Assembly (NCBI GenBank): GCA_947624075.1
Contig: CANQIM010000086.1
Location: 1-5,346, forward strand
Source of the DNA: an uncultured Bacilli bacterium
Lineage (GTDB): Bacteria > Bacillota_I > Bacilli_A > RF39 > UBA660
Direction of reading: 5' to 3'
DNA length: 5,346 bases
Part shown: one piece after another, positions 1-5,346 of the stretch
Layout: each line of letters begins with the position of its first letter
How positions within the stretch are numbered: the stretch's first letter is position 1
Translations under genes and position numbers: made by a program
Notes under the pieces: model-generated
What the model saw: the letters and a program-made list of their open reading frames with translations, nothing else
Databases searched by the model: none
Told to the model about the DNA's origin: nothing

Positions 1-327
1 AAAACAGTAGTAGTTGCTTCTTCTGCTTTAAAGTATTTAGAAAAATTTGGTCTAGAAGTAATATGTTTAGATAATGATGCTACGGAAAAAACAATTAGTG
101 ATGCTGAAAATTTAATTAATAATAAAACAATTAGTTACATATTTACCTTTAAAGGTGAAGAGTTAACAGAAAATGCTAAAAAGGTATTAGCTAAGTATCA
201 ATCTATTAAAACTTTAGAATTACATAAATTAGATAATATTTCAGATGATGAACGTAGTAATAAAGATAATTATTTAAGTATAATGCAAGAAAATCTTGAA
301 GTATTAAAACAAGAACTTTACCAATAA
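1..327 (+). CDS. Metal (Zn/Mn) ABC transporter substrate-binding protein, C-terminal fragment
   Basis: Only the last 108 residues are present; the gene runs off the left edge in frame 1 and ends at TAA 325-327. The fragment looks like the C-terminal lobe of ZnuA/AdcA/PsaA-type cluster A-I solute-binding proteins. It has a KYLEKFGLEV strand-helix start (visible residues 11-20), a LDNIS segment (77-81) at the usual place of the conserved Asp ligand, and the family-typical ending NYLSIMQENLEVLKQEL (90-106). Such proteins sit outside the membrane, usually as lipoproteins, and deliver Zn or Mn to an ABC permease; the signal peptide and N-terminal lobe lie outside the window. One oddity is a Ser-Ser pair (7-8) where the family normally has a metal-binding His or Glu before the aromatic-Tyr segment. 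The metal cannot be called from this piece, and permease and ATPase genes are not visible here. Confidence 0.8.
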   Translation, partial: KTVVVASSALKYLEKFGLEVICLDNDATEKTISDAENLINNKTISYIFTFKGEELTENAKKVLAKYQSIKTLELHKLDNISDDERSNKDNYLSIMQENLEVLKQELYQ

Positions 328-355
328 AAAAGTAGTTTATGAGTAGACTACTTTT
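328..355. terminator. Bidirectional intrinsic terminator between convergent genes
   Basis: Positions 328-339 pair with 344-355 (AAAAGTAGTTTA against TAGACTACTTTT, one T-G wobble), leaving a TGAG tetraloop. The top-strand product runs into CTTTT-rich sequence at 356-360. The bottom strand ends in a T run made by the A tract at 326-331. It starts directly after the stop of the substrate-binding protein and contains the stop codon of the convergent glycosyltransferase gene, so one hairpin probably ends both transcripts. Confidence 0.75.
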
Positions 356-1670
356 CTTTTGCTACAACAGCTTTAAATGTATAATAGGTATAATCTAAAT
401 ATAAAGCCTTGTCTTTAATTAAACTATAAAGACGCTTTTCATCAGGAGTTAATGTTTGATACCATTTAAAATAATTAGTAACTTGAAAAGTATTTCTAAG
501 AGCTGCTTCTAGTGTATTAGGAGAAAAAGCTCTTTTCTTTTCGAAGTTATTTTTTCCTTGTAATAAATCATTAATACTTTTTATATTAGAAATATTATTA
601 AATTCACCAATGATAAAGCCATCTTTTTTTAAGTGTCTTTTTACTTCGTTAAGAAAACTTGTAATATCAGTAATTTCTTCTAGAAAATTACCTAATAAAA
701 TACAGTCGTAGTAATTTAAAGGAGCTTTTTGTAAAGATTTATAAGTAGGTATAACTTTTTTAGAAATAAGACGTTTAAACTTATCTTCTTCTACTCCTGC
801 AAGAGATATATTTTTATATTTGTATTTTAAAGCTAAACTATTTACACCAATACCACTATTTAATTCTAATACTTTTAAATTATCTTCTATAAAAGGAATT
901 GATGCATCTTTATATTCATCAAAGACAAAAGTATTAAAGTGCCATTTTTTTAGAAAATAATCTCTATTTTTATAAAGTATTCTATAAAAAGAAGTTAAGT
1001 CTTTACGAAAGGAGGTTCCTAAATAGTGATGAATAAAACAGTCATGACAAAGCATTAATTTGTATCCTTTTTTTAGAATGCGTAAAGATAAATCATTATC
1101 TTCAATATAACCTGGTGAATAATTTTCATCTAACTTTTTTAATTTATTCATTACTTTGCGTTTTATTAATAAACAAAAGCCGATTAAAAAAGTTTTTTCT
1201 TCCCATCTAGATGAATCAGAAATATTATTCTTCTTGGCTAGAGTTTGCATTGTCTTTAAATCATCATAGGTAAACTCAGCGCCTTGTCTATTTTCATTTT
1301 GATTACAAACTGCCCCTACTGCTCCAATTTGCTTACTACTATGAAGACACTTTTGTAAATTAGTAAGCCAGTTATAAGTAACAATTGTATCATTATTAAG
1401 AAGTAAGATATCATTCTTTTTAGAGGCAAGTTTTATCCCTTGATTGCAAGCTTTAGGAAAGCCAACATTTTCCTTATTAAAAAGAACTTTCATATTAGAA
1501 GAACTTGCTTCTTTTTGTAAATACTCTTTAGTTTTATCTTGAGAATTATTATCTATTACAATTAATTCATAAGTATCTTTTGGAGTATAACGTTTAATAC
1601 TAGATAAGCACTTTTTAGTTAAAGATAAATTATTGTAAGTAATAATTATAATTGAAGTTTTTCTATTCAT
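348..1670 (-). CDS. Family 2 glycosyltransferase fused to a methyltransferase-like domain
   Basis: A 440-residue protein with two domains. Residues 5-245 are a GT-A fold family 2 glycosyltransferase of the rhamnosyltransferase-like type. They show TYNN at 11-14, VIDNNS at 38-43, ENVGFPKACNQG at 67-78, the metal/nucleotide-sugar motif LNNDT at 91-95 (in place of DXD), GFCLLIKR at 164-171, the likely catalytic-base motif YIEDNDLSLR at 188-197, and HHYLGTS at 214-220. Residues 265-400 resemble a class I SAM-dependent methyltransferase: VLELNSGIG at 267-275 as the glycine loop, EE at 294-295 as the strand-2 acid, and a YDCILLGNFLEE segment at 321-332 followed by LKKDGFIIGEFN at 347-358. The glycine loop is weaker than the usual GxGxG, so methylation is uncertain. 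No membrane segment or signal peptide is seen, so it is probably cytoplasmic and builds a surface glycan; donor and acceptor are unknown. AAAGGAG at 1678-1684, seven bases upstream, supports the ATG. It is last in the gpr-spoIIP cluster. Confidence 0.9.
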   Translation of the reverse strand: MNRKTSIIIITYNNLSLTKKCLSSIKRYTPKDTYELIVIDNNSQDKTKEYLQKEASSSNMKVLFNKENVGFPKACNQGIKLASKKNDILLLNNDTIVTYNWLTNLQKCLHSSKQIGAVGAVCNQNENRQGAEFTYDDLKTMQTLAKKNNISDSSRWEEKTFLIGFCLLIKRKVMNKLKKLDENYSPGYIEDNDLSLRILKKGYKLMLCHDCFIHHYLGTSFRKDLTSFYRILYKNRDYFLKKWHFNTFVFDEYKDASIPFIEDNLKVLELNSGIGVNSLALKYKYKNISLAGVEEDKFKRLISKKVIPTYKSLQKAPLNYYDCILLGNFLEEITDITSFLNEVKRHLKKDGFIIGEFNNISNIKSINDLLQGKNNFEKKRAFSPNTLEAALRNTFQVTNYFKWYQTLTPDEKRLYSLIKDKALYLDYTYYTFKAVVAKEK

Positions 1671-1677
1671 AATAAGA

Positions 1678-1684
1678 CTCCTTT
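1678..1684 (-). promoter_or_regulatory. Shine-Dalgarno site of the glycosyltransferase gene
   Basis: The bottom strand reads AAAGGAG, seven bases before the ATG at 1670. The 44-bp gap to the upstream gene has no hairpin terminator and no convincing -35/-10 pair, which favours read-through from the sporulation genes. Confidence 0.7.
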
Positions 1685-1714
1685 AATTTATCTTATGTAA
1701 CTATTTAGAAAAAA

Positions 1715-2038
1715 TTAACTACGAATAGTCTTATCTATTTCATTAAAAATAGCATTCATTCCTTTATTAAATATTTTTTCAATTACTTTAGAAATTTTCA
1801 TCCCAATCATAGAAGCATGATTTTGATAATGCTTTTCCTCTTGGAGATAGTTTTTAGCATCAATTTCTTTACCACTACGAACATCAGCTTCAAATCTTTC
1901 TAAAGCTTCTTCTGTTAAAGTAGCCTTGTTAGATGTTTTAGTTTTATAATAACCAGTATAACTTCCAAAGTATAAAGCAAAAAAGAAAATTAAGGTAATA
2001 CTTCCTAGAAAAATAATAATACTTTTACCCTTCTTCAG
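1715..2038 (-). CDS. Small single-pass membrane protein, YqxA-like by position, CTG start
   Basis: A 107-residue reading frame starting at CTG 2038-2036 and ending with TAA 1717-1715. An in-frame TGA lies at 2047-2045, just two codons before the CTG. No ATG, GTG or TTG occurs in frame before an ATG at residue 77, which would remove the whole N-terminal half. A textbook site, GGAGGTGAT at 2052-2044, precedes the CTG, with nine bases between GGAGG and the start. The protein has a Lys-rich start (KKGK), one hydrophobic segment at about 6-25 (IIIFLGSITLIFFFALYFG), an acidic/basic middle (LTEEALERFEADVRSGKEID, 41-60) and an amphipathic C-terminal helix region (about 78-104). It overlaps the end of spoIIP by 14 bp, suggesting translational coupling. 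B. subtilis has the small membrane protein YqxA (DUF3679, as I recall) directly after spoIIP. Size, topology and position fit, but sequence homology is not proven here and the function is unknown. Confidence 0.75.
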   Translation of the reverse strand: MKKGKSIIIFLGSITLIFFFALYFGSYTGYYKTKTSNKATLTEEALERFEADVRSGKEIDAKNYLQEEKHYQNHASMIGMKISKVIEKIFNKGMNAIFNEIDKTIRS

Positions 2039-2954
2039 TTTGAATCACCTCCATAAAGCACTCAGCAAAGGCTAAAGCCGTATTTAATACTTCATTAGGT
2101 GTATTATCTTGTCCCCCTACTTCAATTAATATTGTATAAGAAGAAAAATCTTGATTATAAACGCCATTTACTCCAGCCCCACCCTTTTTTAAGATTCCTT
2201 TTGATAAACCAGGATATTTTTCATCTATTTTAGCATTTATTTTTTCCGTAAAATTTAAATTAGCTTCATAATTTTCATTTTCTAGACCTATTAAGAAAAG
2301 TATTTTAGCATAACTTTTATCATTTAAAACAACAGTAGTTCGATCCTTTTCTAAACTGTCTCGGTGAACATCAATAAAGAATTTTAAACTAGGATTATTC
2401 AAATACGTATCTTCCATAAAAGTCCTAGAAGCAACATAACTATAATTATAATTCCAACTATTTTGATTTAAAACATCCTTAATACGTCTTTCTTCAACAA
2501 TAGTTTGATAATTATTTTTATTAAAAACATCTTCTAATACATAATCAACCATCATAACAGTAGGATTAATACTAAACTCAACAAAGTTACTTGGAGCATA
2601 CTCTTCAGTTTGATGAGAATTATATAAATAAATTAATGGCTTTTCCTCTTCTGATTTAGGTTTTTCCTCTTCTTTAGAAGCTTTCAATACTTTAGGAGTT
2701 TGATATTCATGAAAAAGCAATTCAGCAGGTTTTTTTATCTTTTTAAAAAGCGAAGTAAGAAGACTTTTAAAAGTATTCTCATTACTTATATTAGCTTCAT
2801 TTAAAAGTATTTCAACAAATTTCTTATCATCAACTTTAGGTAAGGTTTTATCTAAATAATTAAAAGAAAGAAGTACTCCTAATAAAAACATTAAGAGAAA
2901 AAAATATCTTTTCCTTTTACTCTTCTTTTCCTTTTTAGTAATAAATCTGCTCAT
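2025..2954 (-). CDS. spoIIP: Stage II sporulation protein P (SpoIIP), engulfment peptidoglycan hydrolase
   Basis: A 309-residue protein. A basic N-terminus (KKEKKSKRKR, 7-16) precedes one membrane segment (about 17-34), then a linker with a charged stretch (KEEEKPKSEEEKP, 94-106), then the hydrolase domain from about 107. Domain hallmarks are IYLYNSHQTEEY (108-119, probable Zn ligand His114), FFIDVHRDS (192-200, His197) and YTILIEVGGQDN (273-284, Glu278); this matches the amidase_3-like fold of SpoIIP. Known family role: with SpoIID and SpoIIM it sits in the mother-cell membrane and cuts peptide cross-links and stems, thinning septal peptidoglycan and driving engulfment. It lies 36 bp after gpr and overlaps the next gene by 14 bp. 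The start is supported by GGTGAT at 2958-2963. It is shorter than B. subtilis SpoIIP (about 400 residues), mainly in the region before the catalytic domain. Confidence 0.93.
   Translation of the reverse strand: MSRFITKKEKKSKRKRYFFLLMFLLGVLLSFNYLDKTLPKVDDKKFVEILLNEANISNENTFKSLLTSLFKKIKKPAELLFHEYQTPKVLKASKEEEKPKSEEEKPLIYLYNSHQTEEYAPSNFVEFSINPTVMMVDYVLEDVFNKNNYQTIVEERRIKDVLNQNSWNYNYSYVASRTFMEDTYLNNPSLKFFIDVHRDSLEKDRTTVVLNDKSYAKILFLIGLENENYEANLNFTEKINAKIDEKYPGLSKGILKKGGAGVNGVYNQDFSSYTILIEVGGQDNTPNEVLNTALAFAECFMEVIQTEEG
2044..2052 (-). promoter_or_regulatory. Strong Shine-Dalgarno site that decides the CTG start
   Basis: The bottom strand reads GGAGGTGAT, a full match to the anti-Shine-Dalgarno tail, inside the last codons of spoIIP. 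It has no ATG, GTG or TTG at proper distance in the downstream frame. The codon at the right spacing is CTG 2038-2036, which opens the 107-residue membrane protein frame. Confidence 0.75.
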
Positions 2955-2990
2955 ATTATCACCATTTATATAGTAGCAAATAAAAAGAAC

Positions 2991-3896
2991 TTATTTTGTC
3001 GTATTAAAGTTCTTATGTAAAGTTTTATTAATTCCATTTCCTAATAAAAGACTTAATTTTTCTAAAACAAAATCTACTTCTTTAGGAGTTACCATTAAAG
3101 TATCATTTGTTAAAACTTCATCAAGTAATTCTTTAAATTCATCTTTTTCTAAATCTTGCATATTGCCAAAGACATTAATCTTTTTCTTTTCTAAAAAGCT
3201 TGTTAGTTTAGTAAAGGTATCAACAACTATCGTTTTAGCATCAACAATTGTAGGTATTCCTATCGCAATTACGGGAATATTTAGTGTTTTTTTACTGACT
3301 TCTCCACGGTTATTGTTAACCCCACTTCCTGGATGAATACCCGTATCCGTTATCTGAATAGTTTTATTTACCCTATCAATTGATGAAGCAGCTAGAGCAT
3401 CGATTATAATTAAACATTTAGCTTCACTTACTTTCGCTAAAGTCTTAAGCATTTCTATAGTCTCTATCCCCGTAGAACCAGTTACACTAGGTTTAAAAGT
3501 ACAAACATTTTGATAACCTTTTTCAACATCACCAATATTAAAAAGATATTTTGTTACTAAGATATTATCAATAGTAAGAGGTCCTAAGGAATCAGGGGTT
3601 ATTTTATCATTACCAAGTCCGATTACTAAAACAGAATCTTTTTCCTTTAATTTCAAAGGCTTAATAAATCTTTTTAATTCCCTAATAAAAACAGTTTCTA
3701 CTTTTTGATAATTATCTTTATCTGTAACATCAGTAAAATTAATCGTTACATAGTTTTTTTTACCATTATTCGATGCTGATCGGACAACTGTTATTTCATC
3801 TTCTTGATATTTCTTTGTAACTAAAGCTTGAAAGTCTTTTTTGTCAATAATTAGGTCCGTTCGTAGAGAAAATTTATCTAAATTGACAGCGTGCAT
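2991..3896 (-). CDS. gpr: Germination protease GPR, spore SASP-degrading endopeptidase
   Basis: A 301-residue protein recognised as GPR (peptidase family A25, an atypical aspartic protease). It is made as a zymogen in the forespore and degrades alpha/beta-type small acid-soluble proteins during germination, freeing the DNA and supplying amino acids. The N-terminus has the propeptide processing motif LRTDLII at 11-17; by analogy with B. megaterium, cleavage would fall after Asp14. Core motifs are VLVIGLGNDKITPDSLGP (89-106, probable catalytic Asp102), KPSVTGSTGIET (135-146), CLIIIDALAASS (161-172, probable catalytic Asp166), DTGIHPGSGVNNNRGEVS (184-201) and IPVIAIGIPTIVDA (207-220). The 64-residue gap between the two Asp residues fits the family. 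The domain looks complete, slightly shorter than the roughly 370-residue Bacillus enzymes. The ATG is preceded by AGGTGAT at 3901-3907. It is the first gene of the leftward cluster and divergent from rpsT. Confidence 0.96.
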   Translation of the reverse strand: MHAVNLDKFSLRTDLIIDKKDFQALVTKKYQEDEITVVRSASNNGKKNYVTINFTDVTDKDNYQKVETVFIRELKRFIKPLKLKEKDSVLVIGLGNDKITPDSLGPLTIDNILVTKYLFNIGDVEKGYQNVCTFKPSVTGSTGIETIEMLKTLAKVSEAKCLIIIDALAASSIDRVNKTIQITDTGIHPGSGVNNNRGEVSKKTLNIPVIAIGIPTIVDAKTIVVDTFTKLTSFLEKKKINVFGNMQDLEKDEFKELLDEVLTNDTLMVTPKEVDFVLEKLSLLLGNGINKTLHKNFNTTK

Positions 3897-3939
3897 AATA
3901 TCACCTATATATAATATTGGCTAAAATAGTAAAAATTAT

Positions 3940-3968
3940 TTGCTTTTTTTAGAATTTTTTGATAAAAT
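3940..3968 (+). promoter_or_regulatory. Probable SigA-type promoter of rpsT
   Basis: TTGCTT at 3940-3945 and TAAAAT at 3963-3968 are separated by 17 bases, with a T-rich spacer. Transcription would start near 3975, giving a leader of about 23 bases. The whole gpr-rpsT gap is 101 bp, so gpr control signals must share this stretch. Confidence 0.55.
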
Positions 3969-3986
3969 TGACTTGTTTACAAAAGT

Positions 3987-3992
3987 GAGGTG
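3987..3992 (+). promoter_or_regulatory. Shine-Dalgarno site of rpsT
   Basis: GAGGTG lies five bases before the ATG at 3998. It uses the GGTGA register also seen before gpr, spoIIP and the small membrane protein gene. Confidence 0.7.
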
Positions 3993-3997
3993 AAAAA

Positions 3998-4261
3998 ATG
4001 CCAAATATTAAAAGTGCTAAAAAGCGTATGCGTTCAAATGCTAAAAAAGCTGATGTTAATACTTTAGTATATTCTAGTATGAGAACTGCTATTAAGAAAG
4101 TTGAAAAAGAAGTTAAAGCAGGAAATAAGGAAACAGCAAGTAATAATTTAAATATCGCAATCCAAAAAATTGATAAAGCAGTATCAAGTGGTCTAGTTCA
4201 TAAAAATAAAGCTGCTCGTTTAAAATCAAGATTAACTAAAATGAAAAATGCTATGGAATAA
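3998..4261 (+). CDS. rpsT: 30S ribosomal protein S20
   Basis: An 87-residue, highly basic protein of normal length for the family. The N-terminus MPNIKSAKKRMRSNAKK is the conserved S20 signature, and the C-terminal half has the expected AIQKIDKAVSSGLVHKNKAA segment (about 54-73) ending in a basic helix. S20 forms a three-helix bundle that binds 16S rRNA early in 30S assembly. The ATG start fits the family's N-terminus and has GAGGTG upstream. It is a single-gene unit with its own promoter and terminator. Its divergent placement beside gpr agrees with the gene order I recall from B. subtilis. Confidence 0.98.
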   Translation: MPNIKSAKKRMRSNAKKADVNTLVYSSMRTAIKKVEKEVKAGNKETASNNLNIAIQKIDKAVSSGLVHKNKAARLKSRLTKMKNAME

Positions 4262-4289
4262 ACCAATGATTTACAAGTTGGTTTTTTTT
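4260..4289 (+). terminator. Intrinsic terminator of rpsT
   Basis: AAACCAA at 4260-4266 pairs with TTGGTTT at 4278-4284 around an 11-base loop, followed directly by T to 4289 (eight T in a row from 4282). The 5' arm starts within the rpsT stop codon. Confidence 0.8.
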
Positions 4290-4321
4290 ATGTACAAGTT
4301 TTATTTACTTATCATGAAAAA

Positions 4322-4330
4322 TGTTATAAA
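4322..4330 (+). promoter_or_regulatory. Extended -10 promoter element before the transglutaminase-like gene
   Basis: TGT followed by TATAAA (4325-4330) is an extended -10 element. No good -35 is seen: TTATTT at 4301-4306 lies 18 bases upstream and is a poor match. The rpsT terminator just upstream makes a separate promoter likely. AAGGAG at 4347-4352, seven bases before the ATG at 4360, is the ribosome binding site. Confidence 0.45.
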
Positions 4331-4359
4331 ATTACATTAGTTAGATAAGGAGAATCACA

Positions 4360-5271
4360 ATGAAGAAAGTAATTACTTTGGCTGTGCTTATGATAATTTT
4401 GGGCTTAACTGTTAACTACCGTGAGCCAATATTAAAATTTATAGATGGGTATTTGCATCCTAATAATATAACTGTTTTAGATAGTGTCAATGATTATTAT
4501 CGAAATTATGATTTTAACTTTGTCAAGCAAACAAATAACTTTACACCAAGTAATATTAATGATTTAATTAATATATATTATACCTTTATTAATGCTGGTA
4601 AAGATCAATTTACTTTTTACTGTCCTAGAGAATATGAAGAATGCTTAGATGATGTAAAAAAATTGGCTAATAATCAAGATACTTTGTCCGATTTAAATAA
4701 TTTTGTTCATCCATTCAATAGTTTTAATAATATTGAGACAAAATATGATTCAATGGGAAGAGTTACAATCACTGTATCACGAAATTACACCGAAGAAGAA
4801 ATTCAAAAAATTAATACAGAAGTTAATTTATTATCAATAACGCTTATAAAAGATAATCTTTCTACCCTAGATAATATTAAAACAATACATGATTATATAA
4901 TAAATAATACAAAGTATGATTCACTAAGAAGTGATCAAAATATTTTGACTTATAAATCCAATACAGCCTATGGTCCATTATTACAAGGATATGGTATTTG
5001 TGGTGGTTACACGGAAGCTATGCAATTATTTTTAGAAAAATTAAATGTAAAAAACTATCGTGTCTCTAGTGATAATCATATTTGGAATGCAGTTTATTTA
5101 GATGGCAAGTGGTACAACTTAGATTTAACTTGGGATGATCCAGTTATTACTAATGTAGATGCTGATGTACTTGAGCATAATTTCTTTATGATTGACACTT
5201 CTACTCTTTTAGAAATTGAAACGAGCGAGCATGAATTTGATCAACAAGTTTATAGTGAATTAGCTGTATAA
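4360..5271 (+). CDS. Exported or membrane-anchored transglutaminase-like (papain-fold) protein
   Basis: A 303-residue protein with an N-terminal hydrophobic segment at about 4-18 after two Lys, acting as signal peptide or anchor; there is no lipobox. Residues 35-160 form an unassigned region holding a Cys pair (Cys88 and Cys95) and TVSRNYTEEEIQKIN near 138-152. Residues 165-265 are a transglutaminase-like core: a helix with IHDYIINNTKYD (176-187), the nucleophile motif GYGICGGYTEAM (210-221, Cys214), NHIWNAVYLDGKWYNLDLTWDD (239-260) with His240 and Asp255 completing the triad. All three catalytic residues are present, so it is probably an active cysteine hydrolase or transferase. In bacteria this fold occurs in proteases, peptide ligases and cross-linking enzymes; the substrate here is unknown, but a cell-wall or surface role is reasonable for an exported form. 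It is transcribed alone, between the rpsT terminator and its own terminator. Confidence 0.9.
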   Translation: MKKVITLAVLMIILGLTVNYREPILKFIDGYLHPNNITVLDSVNDYYRNYDFNFVKQTNNFTPSNINDLINIYYTFINAGKDQFTFYCPREYEECLDDVKKLANNQDTLSDLNNFVHPFNSFNNIETKYDSMGRVTITVSRNYTEEEIQKINTEVNLLSITLIKDNLSTLDNIKTIHDYIINNTKYDSLRSDQNILTYKSNTAYGPLLQGYGICGGYTEAMQLFLEKLNVKNYRVSSDNHIWNAVYLDGKWYNLDLTWDDPVITNVDADVLEHNFFMIDTSTLLEIETSEHEFDQQVYSELAV

Positions 5272-5284
5272 AGAAATTTAATAT

Positions 5285-5325
5285 AAAAAAGGCTATGTCA
5301 ATTCGACCATAGACCTTTTTTATTT
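5285..5325. terminator. Strong intrinsic terminator after the transglutaminase-like gene
   Basis: AAAAAAGG (5285-5292) pairs with CCTTTTTT (5314-5321). CTATG (5293-5297) pairs with CATAG (5308-5312), leaving a bulged A at 5313. TC/GA adds two inner pairs around an AATTC loop with one bulged C. The T tract continues to 5325. The A tract upstream gives a T-rich tail on the bottom strand too, so it could also stop a leftward gene beyond the right edge. Confidence 0.8.
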
Positions 5326-5346
5326 AGTTCGCTTGTACATGTAGAC

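Noticed and set aside
2955..2990. TATATAAAT before spoIIP as a SigE-like -10
   Set aside because: Only about five of eight positions fit and there is no clear -35. Read-through from gpr explains expression as well.
3912..3941. Possible SigG-like promoter for gpr on the bottom strand (AAATA, 18 bases, AATATTA)
   Set aside because: Each box misses the consensus by a key base, and such strings are common in AT-rich DNA. It is too weak to list as a feature.
3969..3997. rpsT leader as a regulatory RNA
   Set aside because: The predicted leader is only about 23 bases and shows no stable fold.
4291..5339. TGTACAAG at 4291-4298 and CTTGTACA at 5332-5339 as inverted repeats flanking the transglutaminase-like gene (mobile element ends)
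   Set aside because: Eight bases containing a palindromic core arise by chance. There is no target duplication and no transposase.
5298..5346. Possible end of a leftward gene at the right edge (two bottom-strand frames, stopping at TAA 5322-5320 or TGA 5300-5298)
   Set aside because: Only 8 to 15 residues are visible and neither is recognisable; the longer one runs through the terminator stem.

Overview
The window comes from a very AT-rich, low-GC Gram-positive bacterium. Proteins are rich in Lys, Asn and Ile, and most genes have clear Shine-Dalgarno sites. It carries two endospore genes (gpr and spoIIP) next to rpsT. The order rpsT (divergent)-gpr-spoIIP-small membrane protein matches what I recall of the Bacillus subtilis rpsT-gpr-spoIIP-yqxA-lepA neighbourhood, so a spore-forming member of the Bacilli is the best guess. 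An uncultured gut lineage near Erysipelotrichales or RF39 is possible, but that placement is inference. All eight Trp codons I checked are TGG and no gene reads through TGA, so the mycoplasma code (TGA = Trp) is unlikely despite the base composition.

Layout, left to right. (1) At 1-327 (+) is the C-terminal end of a zinc/manganese ABC transporter substrate-binding protein, followed by a hairpin terminator that appears to serve both strands. (2) At 348-3896 (-) is a four-gene cluster, read right to left: gpr (germination protease), spoIIP (engulfment amidase/endopeptidase), a 107-residue membrane protein resembling YqxA in size and position with an apparent CTG start, and a two-domain glycosyltransferase/methyltransferase-like protein. 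No terminator is seen inside the cluster and the gaps are short (36 bp, a 14-bp overlap, 44 bp), so co-transcription is likely. (3) At 3998-4261 (+) is rpsT (ribosomal protein S20), divergent from gpr, with its own promoter and terminator. (4) At 4360-5271 (+) is an exported or membrane-anchored transglutaminase-like protein with its own probable promoter and a strong terminator.

Working together: SpoIIP remodels peptidoglycan during engulfment of the forespore, and GPR degrades small acid-soluble DNA-binding proteins at germination. The small membrane protein keeps a conserved position beside them but has no known role. The glycosyltransferase follows them where lepA would be expected from B. 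subtilis; a spore-surface role is possible but unproven. I see no phage, CRISPR, transposon, RNA gene or new defence system. The region looks like ordinary chromosome, and its most useful hidden item is the small gene with the CTG start.
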